A DNA stretch of 35,904 bases, from the NCBI GenBank assembly GCA_017398425.1, contig JAFQFZ010000010.1:1-35904 (forward strand), given 5' to 3'. Source of the DNA: Clostridia bacterium (lineage in GTDB: Bacteria; Bacillota; Clostridia; Oscillospirales; Acutalibacteraceae). Of this stretch, positions 15,279-23,521 are shown piece after piece (the first letter of the stretch is position 1; every line of letters starts with the position of its first letter). The position numbers and the translations under genes were made by a program. The notes beneath the pieces are model-generated. The model saw only the letters and a program-made list of their open reading frames with translations, ran no database searches and had not been told where the DNA came from.

Positions 15279-16993
15279 CAATCCTCGATCGTTGCTTTGC
15301 GCGATACGATCGCGCGGATGGTCTCGGCGTCGAATTTGGGGTCGCGTTCATAGGTGTAGAGCCCGTTTTGCTCCTGCTCCACGTCGGTCAACTGCGTATA
15401 GCAAAAACCGAACAGCGCCTCGTTGTCGAGGAGTGCGTCGGTCAACCCGCGAAAGCGCAGGAGGAAGCCGTCCTCGCCGAGCACATCCTCGCCGTAGCCC
15501 CAGCTGGAACGAAGCGTCTCGTCTTTTTGCCCCGCCGCAAAGCGAATGCCGCCGTATTCGCTGAGGAAGATCGGCTCGCCGCGATAGGTTTGTCGCTCGC
15601 AGAGCGGATCGTCCACCGTGCCGTCGACGGGCAACCGCGCATAGCGTGCACGGAACGTGTCGGGGTTTTGGTCGTAATCGTGAAGGTCAAATATATCGGT
15701 CTTAACGTGGTAGTTGCCGCTTGTGTCGATGCACGGACGCGACGGATCCAACCGTTTGGTTACGTCGTAGAGCAGAGCAATACCGCGATCGTCCTGCTTG
15801 CGGTAGCCTTGATCCCATGTCTCATTGCGTGGACACCACCCGATGATGGACGGGTGGTTGACGTCGCGCTCGATCACGTCCATCCATTCCGAAAGAATGG
15901 GGAAGATGCTGTCTGCTTGGCTGTGGTCAAGACCCCAGTCGGGGTATTCGCCCCACACGAGATATCCGAGGCGATCCGCATGGTACAAATAGCGTTCCTC
16001 AAACACCTTTTCGTGCAGACGTGCGCCGTTGAAGCCGAGCGCCGTCGACAACTCGATGTCGCGCTGGAGTGCCTCGTCCGAGGGCGCGGTGTAGATGCCG
16101 TCGGGATAGAATCCTTGGTCGAGGATCAAACGCTGAAATACCGAACGACCGTTGAGCAGGAATCGGTGTCCATCAAAACGGATGTCCCGTAAGCCGAAAT
16201 AGCTCGTCACCGTATCGTCGCCGAACGTGAACGTCACGTCGTACAGCGCGCCGACCCCGATGTCCCACAGATGCGTTTCGGCAAGCGGTATTGTAAAGGT
16301 CACCGTGCCCGTCGCAGAATCGATCGTGTGTCGTCCCATCGGGCGACCGCCGTATGTAATGTCGCAGGTCAGCGTTCCGATACCGCAAAGCACCGCCGTC
16401 ACCGTCACGCTGTTGTCGGAGACGTTCGGCGTGTAGCGCACCGATTCGAGGTGTGTCGCCGGCAATCGCTCGAGCCACACCGTCTGCCAAATGCCGGTCG
16501 TGCGGGTGTAAAAACAGCCTTGCGACGCAAAGGTGCTCGATTGCTTGCCCGAGGGGATGGTGCGGTCGGTCGTATCATCCTCGGCATAAACGGCGATCTC
16601 GTTTTGACCTTGCCGCACCGCCGCAGAGATGTCCACGTGGAAAGAACTGTAACCGCCGGCGTGTTCACCGACGAACGTGCCGTTCACAAACACCTTCGCA
16701 CGGTAATCCACCGCCCCGAAATGCAGACGCAACACACCTGCTGTGTCGGCAAGATCGATCGTGCGCTTGTACCATACACCGCGCATATAATCGGTGTGAC
16801 CGATGCCCGACAAACGGCTTTCGGGGCAAAACGGCACAAGGATGGTGCCGCTTAAAGCAACGCCTTCGTTTTGCAGACCGCGATGCTCACCGCTGCGCGC
16901 GTTGTCGATCTCGAACTGCCACTTGCCGTTGAGATTGATCCAGTTGTTTCTCTTGAATTGCATACGCGGATGTTCCGCGCGCGGACTCGTCAT
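15278..16993 (-). CDS. Glycoside hydrolase family 2 (beta-galactosidase/beta-glucuronidase-like)
   Basis: A 571-residue cytoplasmic GH2 enzyme without signal peptide. It has the usual sugar-binding sandwich (20-180, with WYKRTI and HAGGYSSFHVDIS), an immunoglobulin-like middle domain (about 182-272) and a TIM barrel. Glu391 in NHPSIIGWCPRNE is the acid/base, although CPRNE replaces the more common SLGNE. Glu479 in FLSEYGG is the nucleophile. It retains the shape of a short GH2 but the exact sugar (galactose, glucuronate, mannose) is not clear. The ATG at 16993 is preferred for GGGGG 8 bases upstream; an in-frame ATG at 17008 has only AAGG 3 bases away. Own promoter and terminator; the neighbouring dockerin esterases suggest glycan use. 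Confidence 0.9.
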   Translation of the reverse strand: MTSPRAEHPRMQFKRNNWINLNGKWQFEIDNARSGEHRGLQNEGVALSGTILVPFCPESRLSGIGHTDYMRGVWYKRTIDLADTAGVLRLHFGAVDYRAKVFVNGTFVGEHAGGYSSFHVDISAAVRQGQNEIAVYAEDDTTDRTIPSGKQSSTFASQGCFYTRTTGIWQTVWLERLPATHLESVRYTPNVSDNSVTVTAVLCGIGTLTCDITYGGRPMGRHTIDSATGTVTFTIPLAETHLWDIGVGALYDVTFTFGDDTVTSYFGLRDIRFDGHRFLLNGRSVFQRLILDQGFYPDGIYTAPSDEALQRDIELSTALGFNGARLHEKVFEERYLYHADRLGYLVWGEYPDWGLDHSQADSIFPILSEWMDVIERDVNHPSIIGWCPRNETWDQGYRKQDDRGIALLYDVTKRLDPSRPCIDTSGNYHVKTDIFDLHDYDQNPDTFRARYARLPVDGTVDDPLCERQTYRGEPIFLSEYGGIRFAAGQKDETLRSSWGYGEDVLGEDGFLLRFRGLTDALLDNEALFGFCYTQLTDVEQEQNGLYTYERDPKFDAETIRAIVSRKATIED

Positions 16994-17028
16994 GGCAAGA
17001 TCCCCCATTGACCTTACGTGATATCGTC

Positions 17029-17057
17029 ATTGTATCACAGTTGTGAGAAATTGCCAA
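17029..17057 (-). promoter_or_regulatory. Promoter of GH2 gene
   Basis: On the minus strand TTGGCA (17057-17052), 17-base spacer, TACAAT (17034-17029). Confidence 0.75.
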
Positions 17058-17113
17058 GAGTTCCGCTCGGGAAAATGCTTCCGCACCATCCATAAACTTT
17101 TTGAAAAAATATC

Positions 17114-17142
17114 TTGACAATCGAAAAAGGATATGCTAGAAT
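17114..17142 (+). promoter_or_regulatory. Promoter of tRNA-Ala
   Basis: Perfect TTGACA (17114-17119), 17-base spacer, TAGAAT (17137-17142). Confidence 0.85.
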
Positions 17143-17171
17143 GTACAGCGTTGCAAGTGCAACCGATATAT

Positions 17172-17247
<76 letters not shown>

Positions 17248-17287
17248 AAAACGAGGATGATCCTTTCGGATCGTCCTCGTTTTTCTT
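17248..17287 (+). terminator. Terminator of tRNA-Ala
   Basis: Imperfect hairpin ACGAGGATGATCC-TTTC-GGATCGTCCTCGT followed by TTTTCTTTT. Confidence 0.85.
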
Positions 17288-17548
17288 TTGTGGAAAGCGG
17301 GATCGAAAGCCGGATCAGAAAACAGTCCGGTGGACTGTTTTCCCGGCGTGGAGATGATCAAACTTGCGTTTTTACATGAACCAAAAAGCGAGATACCTCT
17401 ACCTCTTTGAATGTGTACTCGATAGTGCATCATCCGAAAGGATGTCCTTTTTTCATTTGGTGCAAAGCGGGATCGAAAGAACCGAGTAGTGAGCGCCGCC
17501 GGGGGGCGGATAAGTTGCTATTTCCTTGGCAACTCCACGGAGCGTAGG
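17288..17548. repeat. Gene-free hairpin-rich stretch behind tRNA-Ala
   Basis: No credible gene. It contains two identical 16-base copies of AAAGCGGGATCGAAAG (17294-17309 and 17464-17479). Thirteen bases of each are the reverse complement of the tRNA-Ala T-arm (17225-17237). Between them lie a very stable hairpin at 17309-17347 (arms GAAAACAGTCC/GGACTGTTTTC, extended by GCCGG/CCGGC) and another terminator-like hairpin near 17430-17457 (CATCC-GAAA-GGATG then a T-tract). Confidence 0.6.
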
Positions 17549-17577
17549 TTGTCGTTTTGCGCCGTTTGCGGTATACT
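17549..17577 (+). promoter_or_regulatory. Promoter of HTH-SOR gene
   Basis: TTGTCG (17549-17554), 17-base spacer, TATACT (17572-17577). Confidence 0.75.
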
Positions 17578-17598
17578 GGTTGCAAAGGAGATGGAGCT

Positions 17599-18195
17599 AT
17601 GAATACCTACATCACGGGCGCCGTGATCAAACGCTTGCGCGAAGCCAAAGGCATCACGCAGACCGAACTCGCCGAGCAAATCGGCGTCAGCAGTAAAGCC
17701 GTGTCTAAATGGGAAACTGCGAAAGGACTGCCCGATATCACCTTGATCGAACCACTGTCAAAAGCGCTCGGCGTGTCGGTAATGGAGCTGATGTCAGGCG
17801 AACCGATCATCAATCAGAACCGCTCGGCAAACCTCTTGCGCTCGAAATTCTATGTCTGCCCCTTGTGCGGCAATATTCTCCACGCGACCGGCGATGCTGT
17901 CATCAGCTGTTGCGGCATCACACTGCCACCGTTTGAAGCGGACGAAGCCGACGGTGAACATATCGTCACGATCGAGCGCGTCGAGGATGAGCATTTTGTC
18001 ACCGTGCATCACGAGATGACCAAAACGCATTATATCTCGTTCGCCGCGTATGTCACGGGCGACCGTATGCAGTTCGTCAAATTCTATCCCGAAGGCAACG
18101 CCGAAGCCCGTTTCCAGTTCCGCGGCAACGGCTACCTCTACCTCTACTGCAACCACCACGGACTCATGAAACAAGCTGTCCGAAAAACCAAATAA
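17599..18195 (+). CDS. XRE-type HTH fused to a desulfoferrodoxin/superoxide-reductase-like domain
   Basis: A 198-residue predicted redox-linked DNA-binding protein. Residues 7-65 are an XRE/Cro helix-turn-helix (ITQTELAEQIGVSSKAVSKWE). Residues 84-107 match the desulforedoxin iron site, with Cys87, Cys90, Cys104 and Cys105 (CPLC and CCG). Residues 118-192 resemble superoxide reductase; His121, His138, His144, Cys184 and His187 line up with the five iron ligands (HxMxxxHYI and CNxHG). The catalytic Lys next to the first His in superoxide reductases is Glu120 here, so sensing may outweigh catalysis; that is inference. AAGGAG is 9 bases before the ATG at 17599; the earlier in-frame start overlaps the promoter. 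An oxidative-stress regulator is likely, perhaps acting on the nearby flavodiiron gene. Confidence 0.87.
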   Translation: MNTYITGAVIKRLREAKGITQTELAEQIGVSSKAVSKWETAKGLPDITLIEPLSKALGVSVMELMSGEPIINQNRSANLLRSKFYVCPLCGNILHATGDAVISCCGITLPPFEADEADGEHIVTIERVEDEHFVTVHHEMTKTHYISFAAYVTGDRMQFVKFYPEGNAEARFQFRGNGYLYLYCNHHGLMKQAVRKTK

Positions 18196-18207
18196 TGTTC
18201 ACCTCTT

Positions 18208-18246
18208 CCAAGGTGTCGCAGAAAGGCGACACCTTGGCGACTTTTT
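18208..18246 (+). terminator. Terminator of HTH-SOR gene
   Basis: Hairpin CCAAGGTGTCGC-loop-GCGACACCTTGG followed by CGACTTTTT. Confidence 0.75.
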
Positions 18247-18257
18247 ATAAATTCCGG

Positions 18258-18286
18258 TTGCGTCTTTTTGAGCGGCGTGATACCAT
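18258..18286 (+). promoter_or_regulatory. Promoter of HAD gene
   Basis: TTGCGT (18258-18263), 17-base spacer, TACCAT (18281-18286). Confidence 0.6.
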
Positions 18287-18321
18287 AGAAGCAGAAGATA
18301 CGCAAACGGGAGGGAAGACCG

Positions 18322-19218
18322 ATGGCGAATATCATTGCGGTGATTTGGGACTGCGACAAAACGTTGATCGACGGCTATATGCAGGATCCGATTTTTGAAG
18401 AATACGGCGTGGACGCAGCGGCGTTTTGGCGCGAAGTTCACACAGCCGCCGAGGAATACACCAAGCATAACGTCCGCGTGAATCGGGATACCTACTATCT
18501 CAACCACTTCATCAAGCGCGCACACGACGGCACGTTTAAAGGACTCAACAACCAAAAGCTCCGCGAATACGGACAAAAACAGGTGTTCTACAACGGTGTG
18601 GCAGAGCTTTTTAAGCATACCAAGACTATGTTCCAAGACGACAAGAGCTACACGGAATACGGCATTCAGGTGGAGCATTACATCGTCAGCACCGGCTTTG
18701 CCGAGGTGATTCGCGGATCGGGGTTGGCGCGCTATGTCGACGGCATTTGGGGGTGCGAACTGGCGGACGGCCCCGATCCAAACGGCGATCCGGTGATCAG
18801 CGAGATTTTGTATACGATCGACAACACCAGCAAAACGCGCGCGTTGTTTGAGATCAATAAGGGTGCGGAGATCGACGTCAACTCCCGCATTCCCGAAGAA
18901 CATCGCCGCGTGCATTTTGAAAACATGATCTACATCGCCGACGGTCCGAGCGACATTCCCGCGTTTTCCGTCGTCAAGCAAAACGGCGGTGCCACCTTCG
19001 CAATTTATCCTAAGGGGGATATGGACGCGATGCAACAAGTGGAGCGGATGCGTGCGGACGGACGCGTGGATATGTATGCGGAGGCGGATTATTCGGAAAA
19101 CACCACCGCCTATATGTGGATCACGAACCAGATCCGGCGCATGGCACAGCGCATTCGCGACACGGAAAAAACCAAGATCCGCAATTCCGCCTCCGGCACC
19201 CCGAAACATCTGGTATAA
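18322..19218 (+). CDS. HAD-superfamily hydrolase
   Basis: A 298-residue cytosolic HAD-type phosphatase. Motif I is WDCDKTLID (Asp10 nucleophile, Asp12 acid/base), motif II STGF, a conserved Lys follows in NTSKTR, and motif IV is DGPSDIP. The large cap between motifs I and II (about 15-120) is helical. It resembles the phosphoserine-phosphatase-like branch, but the substrate is not evident. GGGAGGG precedes the ATG. Monocistronic between its promoter and a bidirectional terminator. Confidence 0.85.
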   Translation: MANIIAVIWDCDKTLIDGYMQDPIFEEYGVDAAAFWREVHTAAEEYTKHNVRVNRDTYYLNHFIKRAHDGTFKGLNNQKLREYGQKQVFYNGVAELFKHTKTMFQDDKSYTEYGIQVEHYIVSTGFAEVIRGSGLARYVDGIWGCELADGPDPNGDPVISEILYTIDNTSKTRALFEINKGAEIDVNSRIPEEHRRVHFENMIYIADGPSDIPAFSVVKQNGGATFAIYPKGDMDAMQQVERMRADGRVDMYAEADYSENTTAYMWITNQIRRMAQRIRDTEKTKIRNSASGTPKHLV

Positions 19219-19221
19219 TAT

Positions 19222-19256
19222 CAAAGAGCTATGCACTTTCGGCGCATAGCTCTTAT
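19222..19256. terminator. Terminator between HAD and flavodiiron genes
   Basis: Hairpin AAGAGCTATGC-loop-GCATAGCTCTT between two converging genes; flanking T-tracts are modest. Confidence 0.75.
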
Positions 19257-19267
19257 TATATCCCTTT

Positions 19268-20419
19268 TTACTTATCGTGGCGTTCGTTGATCTCGGCGGC
19301 GAGGGCGCGGAGCTTCTCGCGTGAGAGGGTATCGAGCGTACCGCGTACGGTGACGTTTTCACTCGGCAGATCAAGCGCATCGCACTTTTCCAGTAAGCGG
19401 CGCATCACGGTGGCGGCCATCGGTGCCCACGTGCCGTTTTCTATAAACCCGACGGTGCGCTGTTGAAATTCGCGCGCCTTTAAATGATGCAAAAACGTGC
19501 GCATCGGCGGAAATACATCCATGTTGTACGTGGCGGCGGCCACGATGAGTGTGTCGTACCGAAACGCATCGGCGACCGCTTTGGTCATATCGCAGGTGAC
19601 AAGATCGTACGTGACAACCTCGTCTTTCAGCATCGCGCGCAGTTCATTCACCACGGCGGCGGTGTGCCCGTACACGGAGGCATACGCTATGACCGTGCCG
19701 CGTTTCTCGGGACGATAGGACGCCCAGAGAGTATAGCGCGCGAGCGCGTGGGGGATGTCGGTGAGCGTCGGTCCGTGAAGCGGGCAGATACGCGCGATCG
19801 GGAGCTTGGCGAGTTTTTTGAGCAACGCCGTCACCTGCGATCCGAACTTGCCGACGATGCCGAAGTAATACCGCGCCGCTTCATCATCCCACGGATACGT
19901 GTCGTCAAGCGGGCCGAATCGCCCGAACGCATCGGCGGAAAATAACGTGCCGTCGGTGCGGTCATAGGTGACGGTCACCTCGGGCCAATGCACCATCGGT
20001 GCGGAATAAAAGGTCAACTCGTGCCGACCGAGCGTGAGCGTGTCTCCGTCGACGATCACGCGTTGTCGCGTTTCATAGGCATCTCCGTAGTAGGAGCGCA
20101 TGATTTGAAACGCCTTGTGTGAAGCGAAGATCATCGCTTTGGGGTACCGTGCGGCAAACGCGGCAATGCCGGCGGAATGGTCCGGCTCCATGTGCGAGAC
20201 GATGAGATAGTCGGGTGTGCGTCCTTGTAAGATGTCGTGCAATCGCCCGAGCCATTCCTCGGTGTAGGCGCCGTCAACGGTGTCGAACACAGCGACGCGG
20301 TCATCCATCAGCACATAGGAATTGTAGGAAATGCCGTCGGGAACGGGATACTGCGCTTCAAAGAGCGTATCACGACGGTCGAATACACCGACATAGTATA
20401 AGTCGTTTATGATTGGCAT
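19268..20419 (-). CDS. Flavodiiron protein (FprA-type O2/NO reductase)
   Basis: A 383-residue cytosolic flavodiiron protein that reduces oxygen to water or NO to N2O in anaerobes. The N-terminal metallo-beta-lactamase-like domain carries the full diiron ligand set: His76, Glu78, Asp80 and His81 (SHMEPDHS), His144 (MVHWPEV), Asp163 (SADAFG) and His215 (LHGP). The C-terminal flavodoxin domain starts at about 237 (VIAYASVYGHTAAVV) and includes AAATYNMDVFPPM. No rubredoxin extension is present, so it is the two-domain class A type. GGGGGAG stands 8 bases before the ATG. It follows the HD-domain gene by 60 bases on the same strand and sits 1 kb from the HTH-SOR gene, which fits an oxygen-defence group. 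Confidence 0.92.
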   Translation of the reverse strand: MPIINDLYYVGVFDRRDTLFEAQYPVPDGISYNSYVLMDDRVAVFDTVDGAYTEEWLGRLHDILQGRTPDYLIVSHMEPDHSAGIAAFAARYPKAMIFASHKAFQIMRSYYGDAYETRQRVIVDGDTLTLGRHELTFYSAPMVHWPEVTVTYDRTDGTLFSADAFGRFGPLDDTYPWDDEAARYYFGIVGKFGSQVTALLKKLAKLPIARICPLHGPTLTDIPHALARYTLWASYRPEKRGTVIAYASVYGHTAAVVNELRAMLKDEVVTYDLVTCDMTKAVADAFRYDTLIVAAATYNMDVFPPMRTFLHHLKAREFQQRTVGFIENGTWAPMAATVMRRLLEKCDALDLPSENVTVRGTLDTLSREKLRALAAEINERHDK

Positions 20420-20479
20420 AAAAAATACTCCCCCTTTTTCAAGAGAGAGTATGTGTCGGATGGTATGGGACTATGCGGT

Positions 20480-21142
20480 TTACAGCATGCGCGTTTCGTT
20501 GATGATGAGTTCAAAGCGCATTTTCAAAAAGCTTGCCGCATCGCGGCAGAGGATCATGCGCGTCAGGAAGATCTCGAAATAATCCATCACCGGGCAGATG
20601 GAGGTGTCGATCGACAGCTTGAGAGCGATGACGCCGTCCTCGGCGTGCACCGCCAGGGAGGAGTCGACGACCGCATAGTTCACGCGGTCGTGAATGTCAA
20701 ACGACGGGTCGCTCGGTTTGCAACGCACGCGACTGCGGCGCACGTCGCTTTTATCCGCGAGGATCAGCGCCGCCGAGATGGGGGTGACGGCGTTGGCGGT
20801 GTGTTCGTCGTGGTTGCCGATGGCGGTGACGATGGCGGCGATCTCGGCGTGAGGGACCTGCATCTGACTCAAAACGGTGTACGCCAACGTGCCACCGGTC
20901 AGCGCGTGGTTCGACCGATTGACGGCGTTGCCGATGTCGTGCATATATGCCGCAATACGCGCCAATTCACATTCGCGCGGGTCATACCCGAGCGATTCCA
21001 AAACCGCACCTGCCGTCTTTGCGGTGACGGTGGCGTGGCCGAAACCATGGTCGGTAAAGCCTATGACACCCAGCGCGGCGTTGCCGGCTTCGATCAGGGA
21101 GTTGACCGCCTCCGAGCGGCGGATCTCTTCGTATGTCAACAT
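20480..21142 (-). CDS. HD-domain protein (predicted phosphohydrolase)
   Basis: A 220-residue protein with an HD-type metal site: His in DHGFGH, the YMHDIGN His-Asp pair, and GNHDEHT. HD proteins hydrolyse phosphate bonds of nucleotides or signalling molecules, but this one matches no named enzyme I recognise. The C-terminal third carries a small alpha/beta segment (AVVDSSLAVHAEDGVIALKLSIDTS). AAGGAG precedes the ATG by 8 bases. First gene of a possible two-gene unit with the flavodiiron protein. Confidence 0.82.
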   Translation of the reverse strand: MLTYEEIRRSEAVNSLIEAGNAALGVIGFTDHGFGHATVTAKTAGAVLESLGYDPRECELARIAAYMHDIGNAVNRSNHALTGGTLAYTVLSQMQVPHAEIAAIVTAIGNHDEHTANAVTPISAALILADKSDVRRSRVRCKPSDPSFDIHDRVNYAVVDSSLAVHAEDGVIALKLSIDTSICPVMDYFEIFLTRMILCRDAASFLKMRFELIINETRML

Positions 21143-21176
21143 GGTGGATTCTCCTTTTATGAGGGTTTCTGTCGTT

Positions 21177-21206
21177 ATGATAGCGTGTCGAGAGGTGGTT
21201 TGTCAA
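21177..21206 (-). promoter_or_regulatory. Promoter of HD-domain gene
   Basis: On the minus strand a perfect TTGACA (21206-21201), 18-base spacer, TATCAT (21182-21177). Confidence 0.72.
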
Positions 21207-21233
21207 GAGATGCGAAAAAAACTGCATTTTTTA

Positions 21234-21262
21234 TTGCTTTTACAAGAAAAGAGTGCTATACT
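21234..21262 (+). promoter_or_regulatory. Promoter of ectB-like gene
   Basis: TTGCTT (21234-21239), 17-base spacer, TATACT (21257-21262). Confidence 0.75.
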
Positions 21263-21312
21263 TTACTTTGGTATGTTACGGGTTCTGTTTGAAATAGAGA
21301 GGAGATCCGTTT

Positions 21313-22572
21313 ATGAATACGACCGTATTTGAGCAATACGAATCGGAAGTGCGTTCCTATTGCCGTAAATTTCCGGAAGTGTTTGTGTCGTCTAAAGGCG
21401 CGTACATCCTCGGGGAAAGCGGCAAAGAATATTTGGACTTTTTCTGCGGTGCCGGTGCACTGAACTACGGACACAACCATCCGTACGTCAAGCAAAAGGC
21501 CGTCGAGTATTTGATGAACGATGGCATCATCCACGCGCTGGATATGTACACGGTCGCCAAGCGTGAGTTTTTGGAGACCTTTGAAGAAAAGATTTTGAAG
21601 CCCCGCGGACTGAACTATAAAGTGCAGTTCCCCGGCCCGACCGGTACGAACGCCGTGGAAGCGGCGCTCAAGTTGGCGCGCAAGGTCAAGGGTCGCCGCA
21701 CGGTGATGGGGCTGATGGGTTGCTTCCATGGTATGACGCTCGGCACCTTGGCGCTCACGACTGAGCGAGATGCGCGCGCGGGTGCGGGCGTGTCGCTCAA
21801 CGACGTGGTGCATGTGCCGGCACCGTATATGTTCCCTGAGCTCGACACCATCGACTACGTGGATCAGATCCTGTCCGACGATCACAGCGGTGTCGATCAT
21901 CCTGCGGCGTTCATTTTGGAAACCGTGCAAGCGGAGGGCGGCATTGAAGTGTTCTCGGTCGACTTCCTCAAGCGTCTGCGCGCACTGTGCGACAAGCACG
22001 ATATGCTCTTGATCGTCGATGACATTCAGGTCGGTTGCGGTCGTACGGGCACCTTCTTCTCGTTTGAGCGCGCGGGCATCCAACCCGATATCGTGACGCT
22101 GTCGAAATCCATCGGCGGTCTCGGACTCCCGATGGCATTGACGCTGTTCCGCCCCGAACTCGACATCTGGTCTCCGGGTGAGCACAACGGAACCTTCCGC
22201 GGCAACCAGATCGCCTTTGTGGCGGCGAAAGCGGCGGTGGAAGTGATGACGAACGAAAAGCTCGACGCGAACGTTCGCGAAAACGAAGCGGTGCTTCGCG
22301 ACGGATTGCAGGCGATCGCGTCGGTGGATGAGCGTTTGACGGTGCGCGGCATCGGCTATATGTGGGGCATCGACTGCTCGAAGATCCCCGTGGACGGCTT
22401 TGCTCGCCGCGTGATCTGCAAGTGCTTCGAAAACGGCTTGATCGTGGAGCTGGCGGGACGCAAGGATTGTGTCGTCAAGCTGATGCCTCCGCTGATCGCG
22501 GACAAGGCTACGCTCGAAAAGGGCATGGCGATTTTGGAGACCTCGCTCAAAGCGTGCCTTGCGGAACTGTAA
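21313..22572 (+). CDS. ectB: EctB-type diaminobutyrate-2-oxoglutarate aminotransferase
   Basis: A 419-residue class III PLP aminotransferase close to EctB, which makes L-2,4-diaminobutyrate from aspartate semialdehyde. The PLP lysine is Lys265 in LSKSIGG; Asp236 in VDDIQVGCGRTG contacts the pyridine nitrogen; the FPGPTGTNAVEAALK phosphate loop, GCFHGMTLG and the C-terminal GNQIAF region are intact. EctA and EctC are not adjacent, so ectoine synthesis is not supported here. Diaminobutyrate could feed a siderophore, peptide or cell-wall cross-bridge instead (inference). Single gene with a strong promoter; a hairpin ends it before the metallophosphoesterase. Confidence 0.85.
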   Translation: MNTTVFEQYESEVRSYCRKFPEVFVSSKGAYILGESGKEYLDFFCGAGALNYGHNHPYVKQKAVEYLMNDGIIHALDMYTVAKREFLETFEEKILKPRGLNYKVQFPGPTGTNAVEAALKLARKVKGRRTVMGLMGCFHGMTLGTLALTTERDARAGAGVSLNDVVHVPAPYMFPELDTIDYVDQILSDDHSGVDHPAAFILETVQAEGGIEVFSVDFLKRLRALCDKHDMLLIVDDIQVGCGRTGTFFSFERAGIQPDIVTLSKSIGGLGLPMALTLFRPELDIWSPGEHNGTFRGNQIAFVAAKAAVEVMTNEKLDANVRENEAVLRDGLQAIASVDERLTVRGIGYMWGIDCSKIPVDGFARRVICKCFENGLIVELAGRKDCVVKLMPPLIADKATLEKGMAILETSLKACLAEL

Positions 22573-22582
22573 GAAATTGTGT

Positions 22583-22617
22583 GAGCGCCTCGACATGTCG
22601 GTCGAGGCGCTCGTTTT
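22583..22617 (+). terminator. Terminator or attenuator after ectB-like gene
   Basis: Hairpin GAGCGCCTCGAC-ATGTCG-GTCGAGGCGCTC then GTTTTATCC. The T-tract is weak and no separate promoter is seen for the next gene, so it may only partly stop transcription. Confidence 0.65.
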
Positions 22618-22642
22618 ATCCGAAAAAAAGGGGGGAACCGTC

Positions 22643-23488
22643 GTGAATTTCAAAAAGGTGCGCCGCATCGCACTGCGGGTGATGCTCGTGTTGATCGCGG
22701 CGTTTCTGGTGGAGATGACGGTGCTCGTGTTCATCTCCCTGGAGCAAAACAAAACCATCATGGTGACGGAATATACCGTCACACACGCGGAAATCCCTGC
22801 GGCGTTTGAGGGAAAACGCATCGTGCATTTGACCGATCTTCACAACAAGGATCACGGCACGGCACTTTCGGAGCTGGTGCGTCGGCAAAACCCGGATCTC
22901 ATCCTGATCACGGGCGATTGGATCACGCGCACCAACGACGACATCACGACCGCTAAACGGCAGGCGGAGCTGCTTGTGGGCATCGCCCCGATCTACTATG
23001 TGGCAGGCAACCACGAAGCCATGTCGCCGCACTATGCGGAGCTTAGCATCCATCTGCAAAGTCTCGGGATCGAGGTCTTGCAAAATCGCGCGGTCGACTG
23101 GACGGTGGAGGGGGAATCGATCCAACTGGTCGGCCTTTTCGATCCCGATTTCGGCTACTTGCCCGAGCTGACGCTGCCGCGCTTGATCGAAGAGGAGGCG
23201 TATTCGATCCTGCTGTACCATCGCCCCGAATTGCTGGAAACGGTCTCGGCGTGCGGCGCAGATCTCGTGCTCAGCGGCCACACCCACGGCGGACAGATCC
23301 GCCTGCCGCTCATCGGTGCGGTGTACGGGCCCGATCAGGGACTGTTCCCGAAGTACGATGTCGGTCGCTTTCAGTCGGGAGACACCGAGATGATCATCAG
23401 CCAAGGACTCGGTGAAGGCGCGTATATGCGCATTTTGACACCGCCCGAAGTGGTGGTCATCACACTCGACAGTCCGCTTGTATCATAA
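22643..23488 (+). CDS. Membrane-anchored metallophosphoesterase (YkuE/YaeI-like)
   Basis: A 281-residue calcineurin-like phosphoesterase anchored by one N-terminal membrane helix (about 10-35) and facing outward. Metal-binding motifs are present: LTDLHNKDHG, TGDWI, GNHEAMSPHY and SGHTHGGQIRLP. YkuE-type relatives bind metal and act at the envelope; the natural substrate is not known here. The GTG at 22643 follows GGGGGG by 7 bases; an in-frame ATG at 22559 overlaps the ectB end and would put the hairpin at 22583-22612 inside coding sequence, so the GTG is preferred. It may be cotranscribed with the aminotransferase. Confidence 0.85.
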   Translation: MNFKKVRRIALRVMLVLIAAFLVEMTVLVFISLEQNKTIMVTEYTVTHAEIPAAFEGKRIVHLTDLHNKDHGTALSELVRRQNPDLILITGDWITRTNDDITTAKRQAELLVGIAPIYYVAGNHEAMSPHYAELSIHLQSLGIEVLQNRAVDWTVEGESIQLVGLFDPDFGYLPELTLPRLIEEEAYSILLYHRPELLETVSACGADLVLSGHTHGGQIRLPLIGAVYGPDQGLFPKYDVGRFQSGDTEMIISQGLGEGAYMRILTPPEVVVITLDSPLVS

Positions 23489-23521
23489 AAAAAGCAGTCG
23501 CTTTTTGCGACTGCTTTTTTT
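23486..23521. terminator. Bidirectional terminator between phosphoesterase and AraC genes
   Basis: Hairpin AAGCAGTCGC-TTTTT-GCGACTGCTT flanked by A and T tracts. Confidence 0.9.

Noticed and set aside
15170-16192. 340-codon frame opposite the GH2 gene
   Set aside because: Shadow of an enzyme with both catalytic glutamates in place.
21256-22821. 521-codon frame opposite the ectB-like gene
   Set aside because: Spans two plus-strand genes and their terminator; translation has no recognisable domain.
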